From Flavobacterium faecale (GTDB taxonomy: Bacteria; Bacteroidota; Bacteroidia; Flavobacteriales; Flavobacteriaceae), in assembly GCF_003076455.1 (NCBI RefSeq), contig NZ_CP020918.1, forward strand, positions 3,136,001-3,200,000: a DNA stretch of 64,000 nucleotides, given 5' to 3'. The notes beneath the pieces were generated by a model. The model was not told the DNA's origin and did not search any database. It saw only the letters and a program-made list of their open reading frames with translations. The position numbers and the translations under genes were made by a program. This document shows positions 43,166-52,114 of this stretch, piece by piece (position 1 is the first letter of the stretch; every line of letters begins with the position of its first letter).

Positions 43166-43190
43166 TAGCTCTGAATCTTAATAAAACTGA

Positions 43191-43224
43191 AAAGGATAGT
43201 TCGAGAGAGCTATCCTTTTTTTTT
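43191..43224 (+). terminator. ettA terminator
   Basis: AAAGGATAGTTC and GAGCTATCCTTT form the stem with one G-T type mismatch around GAGA, and a run of Ts follows. It is 25 nt downstream of ettA. Confidence 0.85.
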
Positions 43225-43456
43225 GCTATTTTTTGCAGTCGATGCTCGAAGTTACTAGGTGTTAAAAGACTTAGCTTTGGAATCGGTTGTAGTCCAAGCT
43301 TATTATTGTGCTGCTTTTAGAGTAGTTTCCCATGCTCTTGGAAATAATTTTCTAAATGTAATTACAAAAAACAGTATCAACATTTAGATAATAATAATTA
43401 TTATTTACAAAAAAAACTTAGAAGCTCAGCCTCTTAGCACCTAGAAACTTACTAGA
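43225..43456. other. Non-coding stretch
   Basis: No gene or promoter is evident. The right part holds reiterations of the type CTTAGAAGCTCAG...CTTAGCACCTAGAAACTTA, a low-complexity spacer pattern. Confidence 0.3.
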
Positions 43457-43585
43457 TTACTTCTTCTTTTTATCACCACTCATTAATAAAAAGATGGCGG
43501 CTATTAATCCGATGATTACCAATCCAAAAACAAAGACGATGATGATTGATCCGTTATCCCAATTGACAAGTATTGCGTTTTTCAT
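43457..43585 (-). CDS. 42-residue single-helix membrane protein
   Basis: The frame reads from ATG 43585: MKNAILVNWDNGSIIIVFVFG, one hydrophobic helix (IIVFVFGLVIIGLIAAIFLL) and a basic tail (GDKKKK). The composition and helix plus positive tail are those of a real small inner-membrane protein. Similar short proteins are common in flavobacteria. Function unknown. Confidence 0.65.
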   Translation of the reverse strand: MKNAILVNWDNGSIIIVFVFGLVIIGLIAAIFLLMSGDKKKK

Positions 43586-43660
43586 ATTTTTTTATTTAGT
43601 ACAGCAAAGTTAAAAAACAGATTTTTCTACAACTATGACATTTATCAGGTATTATAAAAC

Positions 43661-43701
43661 CTAAAAAAAGCCCAGTCATTGCAGTGCAACAGCTGAGCTT
43701 T
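43661..43701 (-). terminator. Terminator of the barrel-protein gene
   Basis: On the minus strand AAAGCTCAG pairs with CTGGGCTTT (one wobble), enclosing a nested GTTGCACTGCAA sequence. Seven Ts follow. It serves the leftward gene ending at 43736. The nested core is the same as in the hisA-hisF element. Confidence 0.7.
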
Positions 43702-43735
43702 CTCCTCAATAAATAATAATCTACTAAAAATACAA

Positions 43736-44590
43736 TTATTGAATATCTAAAAATATTCCGCCTGTATACGTTGGGGCGGCATATGTTATTTTTCCGGACA
43801 GGATATCAGTATAGTTCACAGATACTCCAAATTTACTTGAGATATAATACGCCACTTCAATTCCCAAATTGGTAAACTCTACATTATTGGCAAAAATACC
43901 TTGCCCAGTTTCATTATTGAAAGTACCATTATTAAGAGAACGCACATTACTGAATTTTGTTGCAACAAAAAATTTATTAGCAATTTTAGTTCCAACTTCG
44001 GCTCCAAAATGAAACTCATCCGAGAATCCTTTTGTACGATTGTTAAACCCAGAATAGAGTTTTCCGTATAAATTTTGATTGCTAATCTTAAACGGAATAC
44101 CTAAGTCGATTTGTAGTAATTGATTGAATTCTCCATCTCCAGTTTGGAGGCTTCCGTCAGATCCACCTTGACTTTTTCCAGTAGGTAAACCGAATTTTAA
44201 AGTAGCTGAAACTACCAAATGATCATTTTTTAAGAGTCCGTAACGCAATCCTAAATCAATATCTCCAATAGAATTCACAGCTTCACCATTTGCTAAAACT
44301 GAACCTGTTAGTCCAGAAACTTGTTTGTTTTGATACACACGGGCAAGTAGGGGCACGTAGGCAATCGCATCAATCCTATCGGTTAATCCGTATTCTGCGT
44401 AGGCGCTTACAATAAAATTCCCTCGGGTAACATTGGGATCTTTTTGTTTGCTACTCGTGAAATGTTCATCAGCAATAAGCGAACTTGCTGATAATTTGTA
44501 ATACCCGTTTGATTTGCCTTTGGTCCATTGTCCATAAGAGAATTGGGATAGTATAATAAATAGGAAGGATAGTTTTATAATTTTTTGCAT
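43736..44590 (-). CDS. Outer-membrane beta-barrel protein (transporter-like)
   Basis: This 284-residue protein has a signal peptide (LSFLFIILSQFSYGQ) and amphipathic strands through to the C-terminus. TDRIDAIAYVPLLAR, GDIDLGLRYGLLK and LKFGLPTGKS are reminiscent of DUF3187/phenol-MetA-type porin-like barrels. It lies directly downstream of a DM13 lipoprotein gene (11 nt apart), so the two form an operon. Function unknown. Confidence 0.7.
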   Translation of the reverse strand: MQKIIKLSFLFIILSQFSYGQWTKGKSNGYYKLSASSLIADEHFTSSKQKDPNVTRGNFIVSAYAEYGLTDRIDAIAYVPLLARVYQNKQVSGLTGSVLANGEAVNSIGDIDLGLRYGLLKNDHLVVSATLKFGLPTGKSQGGSDGSLQTGDGEFNQLLQIDLGIPFKISNQNLYGKLYSGFNNRTKGFSDEFHFGAEVGTKIANKFFVATKFSNVRSLNNGTFNNETGQGIFANNVEFTNLGIEVAYYISSKFGVSVNYTDILSGKITYAAPTYTGGIFLDIQ

Positions 44591-44601
44591 CTTGATGAAG
44601 T

Positions 44602-45324
44602 TTATTTGTTTTTAATTTCGGCTTGTCCAACTTTGATTCTAAAGGGTTCACACCAATGTGTTAGGTAGCCAAAATCATTTATTCCCACTCCAATTACATC
44701 AATAGAATGTATTCCTTTATATATTACACCATCTGAATCTCCTTGGGAGTCAATTTTTAATGCTCCACTAATACTATTTGGATTATTGGTAAGATACATT
44801 GCAAAGCCGGGTAGCGTTTGATCGGCTACATAATTACTGGCAAATGTGATTCTAATTCCGTTTGCAATTGCTACAATTTCAAAATCACCCGCAGAAGCAT
44901 AGGAGCTAGTTTTTGTAATTGTTCCCACTTTTGCAGTGCTATTTGTAGGCATGGTACCACCTGGATTCACGGTAACTGCATTAACTGTAACTGTAGTTTC
45001 TTTTGTTGTCGTTACACCTGCATATAGTGTAGATACCGTGATAACGGCAGTACCTAAGGCTTTCCCTGTGATTATCTTGTTTGCATTATCTACTTCAACT
45101 GTAGCAGGATTAGAACTTTTTAGGTCGAAAGCAACGGTTTGTCTCATTCCTAAATTATCAAAAAAGAATGCATCTAGAGCAACTTGATCATTAACTTTAA
45201 AATTCGAAAAAGAATTATTTATTCTAATAGAAGCATCGATCTCGTCATTTACAATATCCTCTTGAATGCAAGAGCTAAATCCCACTATAATAAATAGGAG
45301 TAAAAAAGGCTGATAGATTTTCAT
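44602..45324 (-). CDS. Lipoprotein with Ig-like (BIG2) and DM13 domains
   Basis: This 240-residue protein has a lipobox (IVGFSSCIQ). A BIG2-like repeat lies at about residues 28-115 (SSNPATVEVDNANKIITG and GTAVITVST). The C-terminal domain (about 130-235) looks like DM13: AGDFEIVAIANGIRITF, GFAMYLTN and the end GYLTHWCEPFRIKVGQAEI with the invariant Trp-Cys. DM13 domains are proposed to act in extracellular electron transfer or hydroxylation. It is the first gene of a pair with the barrel protein. Confidence 0.72.
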   Translation of the reverse strand: MKIYQPFLLLFIIVGFSSCIQEDIVNDEIDASIRINNSFSNFKVNDQVALDAFFFDNLGMRQTVAFDLKSSNPATVEVDNANKIITGKALGTAVITVSTLYAGVTTTKETTVTVNAVTVNPGGTMPTNSTAKVGTITKTSSYASAGDFEIVAIANGIRITFASNYVADQTLPGFAMYLTNNPNSISGALKIDSQGDSDGVIYKGIHSIDVIGVGINDFGYLTHWCEPFRIKVGQAEIKNK

Positions 45325-45560
45325 GGTTATAAGGTTTTGGGTTTATATAATTGAAGAGTCGTTGTAAAAGTGAGAACCTGACACATTATTTACGATCTTT
45401 TTTGTCAAATGGTTTTTAAGATCATATAATAAGGTAGAAAGTAGTAGGGTTATTTAATAAGTTACTGTTATGTAAATCAGTGATTTGGCTAGTTTTGAAT
45501 GCGTTTAATTTCTTTTCTGATTGTTTTTGATACTTTAAATAGTGATTATCAGAAGTTTAT
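45325..45560. other. Intergenic stretch between divergent DM13 and rpsA units
   Basis: This is the left part of a 386-nt gap. It is AT-rich and holds the upstream region of the leftward lipoprotein operon. I see no gene, clear -7 element or repeat in it. Confidence 0.3.
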
Positions 45561-45561
45561 T

Positions 45562-45591
45562 TTGTAATTAAGTAAAAAAGAGTTAATTTTG
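45562..45591 (+). promoter_or_regulatory. rpsA promoter
   Basis: TTG at 45562-45564, a 19-nt spacer and TAATTTTG at 45584-45591 match the Bacteroidota consensus closely. Transcription would start near 45598, leaving about 110 nt of leader before the ATG at 45711. Confidence 0.75.
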
Positions 45592-45597
45592 CACACC

Positions 45598-45710
45598 TTT
45601 TGGTGAATAAGAGTTTCCTTTAGGTATCAATTAATTATACAAACAACTTCTGTTGTTTTCTATCACATTAAGAAGCTCGAGAGAATACAGAATACAAATT
45701 TTTAATCAGC
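45598..45710 (+). promoter_or_regulatory. rpsA 5' leader with short hairpins
   Basis: The leader contains AAACAAC-TTCT-GTTGTTT (perfect 7-bp stem) near 45650 and ACCTTTTGGT near 45596. Ribosomal protein S1 represses its own mRNA in other bacteria, so structured leaders are expected. No known motif is recognised here. Confidence 0.35.
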
Positions 45711-47492
45711 ATGTCTGAACAAATCCAATCACAAGAAGAGTTTTTAGCAAATTTTAACTGGCACAATTTCGAAGAAGGTATTGATGTAGTTGACGATCAG
45801 CACTTAAAAGAATTCGAAGAATTAGTAACTAAAACTTTTATCGCTACTGACCAAGAAGAAGTAGTTGATGGTACCGTAGTTAGAATTACAGATAGAGACG
45901 TAATCGTTGATATCAATGCTAAGTCTGAAGGTGTAATCTCTTTAAACGAATTCCGTTACAACCCAGCTTTAAAAGTTGGTGATACTGTAGAAGTATTAAT
46001 TGACATCCGTGAGGATAAAACAGGTCAATTGGTATTGTCTCACAGAAAAGCACGTACTATCAAATCATGGGATAGAGTTATCGCTGCAAACGAAACAGGT
46101 GAAATCGTTAATGGTTTTGTAAAATGCAGAACTAAAGGTGGTATGATCGTTGACGTTTTCGGAATCGAAGCTTTCTTACCAGGATCTCAAATTGATGTTA
46201 AACCAATTAGAGATTACGATGTTTACGTAAACAAAACAATGGAATTCAAAGTTGTGAAAATCAACCACGAATTTAAAAACGTTGTTGTATCTCACAAAGC
46301 GCTTATTGAAGCGGATATTGAAGTACAGAAAAAAGAAATTATCGGTCAATTACAAAAAGGACAAGTATTAGAAGGTGTTGTTAAAAACATTACTTCTTAT
46401 GGTGTCTTTATTGACTTAGGTGGAGTAGATGGATTGATTCACATTACTGACCTTTCTTGGTCTAGAATCAACCACCCATCTGAAGTTCTTGAATTAGATC
46501 AAAAATTAAATGTTGTAATCCTTGATTTCGATGATGAGAAAACAAGAATTCAATTAGGATTGAAACAATTAAACGCTCACCCATGGGATGCATTAGATGC
46601 TAACTTGGCTATTGGAGATAAAGTTAAAGGAAAAGTAGTTGTTATTGCTGATTACGGAGCTTTCATCGAAGTTGCTGAAGGTGTTGAAGGTTTAATCCAC
46701 GTTTCTGAAATGTCATGGTCTACTCATTTACGTTCTGCTCAAGATTTCGTAAAAGTAGGTGATGTTGTTGAAGCTGTTATCTTAACATTAGATAGAGATG
46801 ACCGTAAAATGTCATTAGGTATCAAACAATTATCTCAAGATCCTTGGACTGATATTACTTCTAAATACCCTGTAGGTTCTAAACATTCAGGTATCGTTAG
46901 AAACTTTACAAACTTTGGTATCTTCGTAGAACTTGAAGAAGGAATTGATGGATTAATTTACATCTCTGACTTATCTTGGACTAAGAAAATCAAACACCCA
47001 TCTGAATTCGTTAACGTTGGTGAAAAACTTGACGTTGTTGTATTAGAATTAGATGTTGATGGACGTAAATTATCTTTAGGTCACAAACAAACTACTCCTA
47101 ATCCATGGGATCAGTACGAAGATTCATTCGCTGTTGGAACTATCCACAACGGAGAGATCTCTGAGATCGTTGACAAAGGAGCTACTGTAGAATTCGGAGA
47201 AGATATCGTTGCTTTCATTCCTACTCGTCACCTTGAAAAAGAAGATGGTAAGAAATTGAAAAAAGGAGAATCTGCTGATTTCAAAGTAATCGAATTCAAC
47301 AAAGAATTTAAAAGAGTTGTTGCATCTCACACTGCTATCTTCCGTGAAGAAGAAGAGAAAAATGTGAAAGCTAACAATGATAACAATTCTTCAGCTTCAA
47401 GCTCAACTAATGCACCTGCATCTACTTTAGGAGATAGCAATGATGTATTAGCTGCATTGAAAGCTAAAATGGAAAAATCAGAGAAAAAATAA
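45711..47492 (+). CDS. rpsA: 30S ribosomal protein S1
   Basis: This 593-residue protein carries six S1 (OB-fold) repeats. Recognisable units are VVDGTVVRITDRDVIVDINA, EIVNGFVKCRTKGGMIVDV, LEGVVKNITSYGVFIDLGG, VKGKVVVIADYGAFIEV, HSGIVRNFTNFGIFVEL and IHNGEISEIVDKGATVEF. The N-terminal tail binds the ribosome and the later repeats bind mRNA. S1 is important in Bacteroidota because starts lack strong Shine-Dalgarno pairing. The Ser/Ala-rich C-terminal tail is short. Promoter and terminator are both clear. Confidence 0.97.
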   Translation: MSEQIQSQEEFLANFNWHNFEEGIDVVDDQHLKEFEELVTKTFIATDQEEVVDGTVVRITDRDVIVDINAKSEGVISLNEFRYNPALKVGDTVEVLIDIREDKTGQLVLSHRKARTIKSWDRVIAANETGEIVNGFVKCRTKGGMIVDVFGIEAFLPGSQIDVKPIRDYDVYVNKTMEFKVVKINHEFKNVVVSHKALIEADIEVQKKEIIGQLQKGQVLEGVVKNITSYGVFIDLGGVDGLIHITDLSWSRINHPSEVLELDQKLNVVILDFDDEKTRIQLGLKQLNAHPWDALDANLAIGDKVKGKVVVIADYGAFIEVAEGVEGLIHVSEMSWSTHLRSAQDFVKVGDVVEAVILTLDRDDRKMSLGIKQLSQDPWTDITSKYPVGSKHSGIVRNFTNFGIFVELEEGIDGLIYISDLSWTKKIKHPSEFVNVGEKLDVVVLELDVDGRKLSLGHKQTTPNPWDQYEDSFAVGTIHNGEISEIVDKGATVEFGEDIVAFIPTRHLEKEDGKKLKKGESADFKVIEFNKEFKRVVASHTAIFREEEEKNVKANNDNNSSASSSTNAPASTLGDSNDVLAALKAKMEKSEKK

Positions 47493-47512
47493 TTCTCATT
47501 TTCTAATATTAG

Positions 47513-47543
47513 AAAGCCTCACAGCAATGTGAGGCTTTTTTTT
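47513..47543 (+). terminator. rpsA terminator
   Basis: AAAGCCTCACA and TGTGAGGCTTT form a perfect 11-bp stem with a GCAA tetraloop, followed by a T-run. Confidence 0.92.
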
Positions 47544-47597
47544 GTTGTTATTTCTGATAAAATCTATATATTTGAATCTAATTGTAAATTTATAAAA

Positions 47598-48062
47598 ATG
47601 GAAGAAACTACTTTTCAAGAAGATGGCAGATTGTATTTAGGCCAAGAGGCACAAGGATTTTTAAAAGAAACAGCTAAGTGGGCTTACTTCTTATCCATAT
47701 TGGGTTTTATCGGAATAGCATTTATTGTGATAATTGCATTATTTATAGGTACTATTTTTTCTACCTTAAACAGTATGAGTGGGAATTCGAATCCAATTAT
47801 GGGAATTGGAACGGGAGTAATTACAGGTTTATATTTAGTACTTGCTGTATTGTATTTTTTCCCTGTTTTCTATTTGTTTCAGTTTTCATCTAAAATGAAA
47901 AAAGCTTTTAAAGAAAACGATAATGATTTGATTAGTTCTTCTTTTGAATACTTAAAATCACATTACAAATTTATTGGGATTATGGGGCTTGTATTAGTAG
48001 TAATTTATTCTGTAATAATTTTATTTTCTATAATTGCAGGTGGAATAGCGGCATTTAATTAA
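47598..48062 (+). CDS. DUF5362-like membrane protein
   Basis: This 154-residue protein has four hydrophobic helices. It starts MEETTFQEDGRLYLGQEAQGFLKETAKWAYFLS, a start I associate with flavobacterial DUF5362 proteins. ATG 47598 is preferred to an upstream in-frame start at 47529, which lies in the rpsA terminator. Function unknown. Confidence 0.72.
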   Translation: MEETTFQEDGRLYLGQEAQGFLKETAKWAYFLSILGFIGIAFIVIIALFIGTIFSTLNSMSGNSNPIMGIGTGVITGLYLVLAVLYFFPVFYLFQFSSKMKKAFKENDNDLISSSFEYLKSHYKFIGIMGLVLVVIYSVIILFSIIAGGIAAFN

Positions 48063-48070
48063 TAAAATAT

Positions 48071-48122
48071 AAAAGTGCTTTCAGTCTACTATTTTAATGT
48101 AGAACTAAAAGCACTTTTTTTT
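48071..48122. terminator. Bidirectional terminator
   Basis: AAAAGTGCTTT (48071-48081) pairs with AAAGCACTTTT (48108-48118), with T-runs on both strands. An inner CTACATT-type stem adds stability. It serves both the DUF5362 gene (plus) and the ExbD-like gene (minus). Confidence 0.82.
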
Positions 48123-48654
48123 ATCCTTTATATTTTTTCAAAAGTACTCTCTCTTCTGGAGTAAATTCATTTACGATTGAATAATTATCAATTTTATTTA
48201 TTTCGAGTAAATCTAAAACTGCAATTAGATTTCCATATTTTGAAGTGGAGCTAGGTTTGATAATAACGATTGCTCCTCTATCTGGTTTTCCTAAGGCAGC
48301 AGAATATTTAAGAATAAGTTTATTTTTAGATTTTATGTCAAATGCCATATCATTTTGCTGTAAATCAAATTGCTTTGGTTTGAAAACAGGATACTGTATT
48401 GTGCCTTGATAAGCAGTAGCTGTATCTTCTTCTCCCAAAAGAATTGTAATAATTCTACTTGGATCAGGATTATAACAACCAAAATTACCACAAGTCCAGT
48501 CGTTACCGCTTGTGTATTCTATCATTCGCGATTTCCCCATTTCCTTACTTACCATAAAGAACATGAGTAATAGAAACGAAATGCTAGTCATAGCCGTTAA
48601 GTCAACTCTATTATTTAATTTTTTACTTCTAATTTTAGAATTTAAATTTTTCAT
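48121..48654 (-). CDS. Orphan ExbD/TolR-like protein lacking the membrane Asp
   Basis: This 177-residue protein has one N-terminal TM helix in NNRVDLTAMTSISFLLLMFFMV and a periplasmic domain ending in KYGNLIAVLDLLEINKIDNYSIV, as in ExbD. The usual Bacteroidota motif is VDMTPMVDLGFLLITFFM, where the Asp carries protons. Here that position is Ser24 (TAMTSISF), so proton coupling is probably lost. A long insert with CGNFGC and an unusual loop precede the domain. No ExbB or TonB gene is adjacent. ATG 48654 is chosen; an upstream in-frame start at 48717 adds a doubtful segment. Confidence 0.8.
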   Translation of the reverse strand: MKNLNSKIRSKKLNNRVDLTAMTSISFLLLMFFMVSKEMGKSRMIEYTSGNDWTCGNFGCYNPDPSRIITILLGEEDTATAYQGTIQYPVFKPKQFDLQQNDMAFDIKSKNKLILKYSAALGKPDRGAIVIIKPSSTSKYGNLIAVLDLLEINKIDNYSIVNEFTPEERVLLKKYKG

Positions 48655-48968
48655 TATCGAATGTAAATTAGTGGTTAGTAGAATATAGTTGTTTCTTCTG
48701 AATCTAAATATAAGCAATTATTGGTATGTATTTATAAGCGGTTATCTTTATTTTATGCCAAATTCAGATAGTAGTAGATATTACTTTCAGCAAACGAACT
48801 GATATTACATGCCGTTATTATGATTCTTTTCTATTTCGAATAAAAAAAAAGAAGTTTTAAAGCGTTGATTACTAGAGTAAAGAAAAAAACTTTCAAAAAA
48901 AGATGCTTTTTTTAAATCCAAATCGAAAGTGACAGCGTAAATGGATATATAACTTAATAAATAAATTT

Positions 48969-49523
48969 ATGAAAACTAGAAAATTTTTATCAGTAGCAAT
49001 TCTTGCATTAGTATTTGGAGCAACATCTTTCGCTCAAAAAACAAAAATGGTTGGTGGAGCCGAAATGTTTCCAACTAAAAACATCGTAGAAAATGCGGTA
49101 AATTCAAAAGACCATACAACATTGGTAGCAGCTGTAAAAGCAGCAGATTTAGTTGAAACCTTACAAGGCAAAGGACCTTTTACGGTTTTTGCTCCAACAA
49201 ATGCAGCTTTTGATAAATTGCCAAAAGGAACGGTTGAAACTTTATTGAAACCAGAAAACAAAAAAATGTTGCAATCAATTTTGACTTACCACGTTGTAGC
49301 AGGAAAAATGAGCGCAATGGACATTATGAATGCTATCAAAAAAGGTAATGGAAAAGCAACTCTTAAAACTGTAAGTGGTGGAACTTTGACTGCTTGGATG
49401 AAAGGGAAAAAATTGTACATTACTGACGAAAAAGGTGGAATGTCAATGGTTACAATTGGTGATGTAAATCAATCAAATGGTGTAATTCATGTTGTTGACA
49501 CTGTACTTTTGCCAAAAGCATAA
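48969..49523 (+). CDS. Secreted fasciclin (FAS1) domain protein
   Basis: This 184-residue protein has a signal peptide (SVAILALVFGATSFAQ). A single FAS1 domain has NIVENAVNSKDHTTLVAAVKA, GPFTVFAPTNAAFDKLPKGT, TYHVVAGKMSA and NGVIHVVDTVLLP. FAS1 proteins act in adhesion or as secreted envelope proteins. The gene is monocistronic, with a bidirectional terminator after it. Confidence 0.93.
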   Translation: MKTRKFLSVAILALVFGATSFAQKTKMVGGAEMFPTKNIVENAVNSKDHTTLVAAVKAADLVETLQGKGPFTVFAPTNAAFDKLPKGTVETLLKPENKKMLQSILTYHVVAGKMSAMDIMNAIKKGNGKATLKTVSGGTLTAWMKGKKLYITDEKGGMSMVTIGDVNQSNGVIHVVDTVLLPKA

Positions 49524-49542
49524 TTTACAAACAACCTTATTC

Positions 49543-49578
49543 AAAAAAAGCCAATTCTGAAAAGAATTGGCTTTTTTT
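49543..49578. terminator. Bidirectional terminator between fasciclin gene and pheT
   Basis: AAAGCCAATTCT and AGAATTGGCTTT form a perfect 12-bp stem with a GAAA loop, with T-runs in both directions. Confidence 0.9.
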
Positions 49579-49595
49579 GTATCATTACATTTTGA

Positions 49596-52016
49596 TTATC
49601 TCAAAGTTGCTCCTAATTCGGTTTCAAAATTAGTTTGCAATTTCCCCATTAATTTATCAATCTGTACATCTGTCAATGTTTTTGTACTGTCTTGAATAGT
49701 GAAACTGATAGCATATGATTTTTTTCCTTCAGGTAATTTTTCACCTTCGTATACATCAAACAAATTGATATTCTTAAGTAAATTTTTCTCTGTTTTCTTT
49801 GCCAAAGCATATATTGAGTCGTAAGTAACGGCTTGATCAACTAACAAAGCCAAATCTCTTCGAACTTCTGGATATTTTGGAATTTCAGTATATTTAATTT
49901 TTAAAGCAATTGCCTTTAAAATTTCATCCCAATTAAAATCAGCATAAAATACTTCTTGCTTGATTCCAAAATGTTTTAAGATAGATTTTTTTACCACTCC
50001 AAATTCCACTAACGGAATATGTGTAGTTCCAATTGCTATTCCTTCAGAAAAAACATCTGAAGTTACAGGAGAGTTAATTGTTTTGGTTATTCCAAGACGG
50101 TGAAAAATAGCTTCGACATATCCTTTAAACAAAAAGAAATTACTAGGAGTTTGTGCTTTTGCCCAACTTTCTGCATTTCTGCTTCCTGTTTGGAATAACG
50201 TTAAATGCTTGTGTTCTTCAAAACCAGATAAATATTTATGATACGTTTTACCGAATTCAAAAAGTTTTAAATCATAATTTCTTCTATTAATGTTGTATGA
50301 AACGGCTTCTAATCCTGAAAATAACAACGATTGACGCAAGGTAGCCAAATCATTACTCAAAGGATTCAGCATGGTAACATTGTGCTCTTCCTTTAAATTT
50401 CCTGAAAGTTTTGCGTATTCAGCAGTGGTTAGCGAATTGGCCATCATCTCATGAAAACCTTGTGAGTTTAACTGAGATGCAACAATATTCTGAACTTTGT
50501 AATCTTCATTTTTAGGTGAATTACTTACCGTAGCATTCATCTTTCCAGAAAACCCAATATTGTTGTAACCGTATACTCTTAAAATTTCTTCGATTACATC
50601 AATTTCTCTTTGTACATCTACGCGGTAGGCAGGAATCGTAATTCCAAGACCAGCTTCAGAAACACTGTTTACTTTAATATCCAAAGAAGCCAAAATTTGC
50701 TTAATGGTATCTTTTGGGATTTCTTGTCCAATTATTTTTTTAACGTTACTGAAATTTACAAATACTGTAAAATCCTCAATTTTCTTTTGGTATACATCGC
50801 TCACATCAGATGTTACGATTCCACCAGCCACTTCTTGAATCAAAATAGCAGCACGTTTCAAAGCATAAACAGTAATGGTAGGATCAATTCCTCTTTCAAA
50901 ACGGAAAGAAGCGTCGGTACTTAACTGATGTCTTTTGGCTGTTTTACGAATGCTTACTGGATTGAAGTAGGCACTTTCTAAGAAAATATCTTTAGTATGC
51001 TCGCTTACACCTGAATTTTTTCCACCAAAAACACCTGCGATACACAACGGACCCTTTTCGTCACAAATCATTAAATCTTCTTCGTGTAACGTGCGTTCAA
51101 CATCATCGAGAGTAGTAAATTTAGTTCCAGCTTCAGCAGTTTTTACTATAATTTTACCATTAATTTTTGAAGCATCAAAAGCATGCAACGGTTGACCAAG
51201 ATCATGTAAAACATAATTGGTAACATCGACTACATTATTTTTTGGTGTTAAACCAATCGCTTTCAATCGGTCTTGCAACCAGGCTGGAGATGGTTTAATA
51301 GTAATACCAGAAATTGTCACACCACAATAACGTGGCGCCAAGGTGATGTCTTCTATGACAGTATCAATTTTTAAAGTACGCATGTCAACTCTAAAATTAG
51401 AGATAGATGGCGTAATTAACTCTGTATTAATTCCTTTTTGCATCAGTCCTGCTCTAATATCACGAGCAGTACCCATGTGACTCATTGCATCCGCACGGTT
51501 GGGTGTTAGACCAATTTCAAAAACTTCATCATCTTCAATCTTGAAAACTTTTGCAGCTGGAGTACCAGGAACCAAGGCTTCGTCTAGAACCATAATTCCG
51601 TCATGACTATTTCCAAGTCCCAATTCGTCTTCGGCGCAAATCATACCATGACTTTCTTGACCACGAATTTTTCCTTTTTTAATTGTAAATGGGTTTCCAT
51701 CTGCGTCATATAATACAGTTCCAATCGTAGCAACAGGCACTTTTTGACCAGCAGCAACATTGGAAGCACCACATACTATTTGAACAGGCGCTTCAGCACC
51801 AATATCGACAGTAGTAACTTTCAATCGGTCGGCGTCTGGATGTTGCTCACAAGTTAGAACATGTCCTACAACAATTCCTGCCAAGCCTCCTTTTACAGAT
51901 TGGTATTTGTCTACACCTTCTACCTCAAGCCCTAAATCCGTTAGTAAGTTGGATACTTCCTCTGAATTCCAGTCTGTTTTTATAAATTGTTTCAGCCAAT
52001 TATATGATATCTTCAT
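49596..52016 (-). CDS. pheT: Phenylalanine-tRNA ligase beta subunit
   Basis: This 806-residue enzyme starts MKISYNWLKQFIKTDW. It has the tRNA-binding EMAP-like domain (VVGHVLTCEQHPDADRLKV, CGASNVAAGQKVPVA), the B3/B4 editing region (GKIRGQESHGMICAEDELG nearby), the B5 domain (VDVQREIDVIEEILRVYGYN) and the C-terminal ferredoxin-fold anticodon domain (YPEVRRDLALLVD). Together with PheS it charges tRNA-Phe. The pheS gene is not in this window. A consensus promoter lies upstream. Confidence 0.97.
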   Translation of the reverse strand: MKISYNWLKQFIKTDWNSEEVSNLLTDLGLEVEGVDKYQSVKGGLAGIVVGHVLTCEQHPDADRLKVTTVDIGAEAPVQIVCGASNVAAGQKVPVATIGTVLYDADGNPFTIKKGKIRGQESHGMICAEDELGLGNSHDGIMVLDEALVPGTPAAKVFKIEDDEVFEIGLTPNRADAMSHMGTARDIRAGLMQKGINTELITPSISNFRVDMRTLKIDTVIEDITLAPRYCGVTISGITIKPSPAWLQDRLKAIGLTPKNNVVDVTNYVLHDLGQPLHAFDASKINGKIIVKTAEAGTKFTTLDDVERTLHEEDLMICDEKGPLCIAGVFGGKNSGVSEHTKDIFLESAYFNPVSIRKTAKRHQLSTDASFRFERGIDPTITVYALKRAAILIQEVAGGIVTSDVSDVYQKKIEDFTVFVNFSNVKKIIGQEIPKDTIKQILASLDIKVNSVSEAGLGITIPAYRVDVQREIDVIEEILRVYGYNNIGFSGKMNATVSNSPKNEDYKVQNIVASQLNSQGFHEMMANSLTTAEYAKLSGNLKEEHNVTMLNPLSNDLATLRQSLLFSGLEAVSYNINRRNYDLKLFEFGKTYHKYLSGFEEHKHLTLFQTGSRNAESWAKAQTPSNFFLFKGYVEAIFHRLGITKTINSPVTSDVFSEGIAIGTTHIPLVEFGVVKKSILKHFGIKQEVFYADFNWDEILKAIALKIKYTEIPKYPEVRRDLALLVDQAVTYDSIYALAKKTEKNLLKNINLFDVYEGEKLPEGKKSYAISFTIQDSTKTLTDVQIDKLMGKLQTNFETELGATLR

Positions 52017-52037
52017 TTTATGTTTTTTTCAAGATTG

Positions 52038-52067
52038 CAAATATAAACATTGTCAACCGAGGTTCAA
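52038..52067 (-). promoter_or_regulatory. pheT promoter
   Basis: On the minus strand TTG, a 19-nt spacer and TATATTTG match the Bacteroidota consensus (on the plus strand CAAATATA at 52038-52045 and CAA at 52065-52067). The start site would be 12-15 nt before the ATG at 52016. Confidence 0.7.
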
Positions 52068-52114
52068 AGTTATTAAAGCCCATTTTTAGGAATAATACTG
52101 ATGATTTTTAGTAG

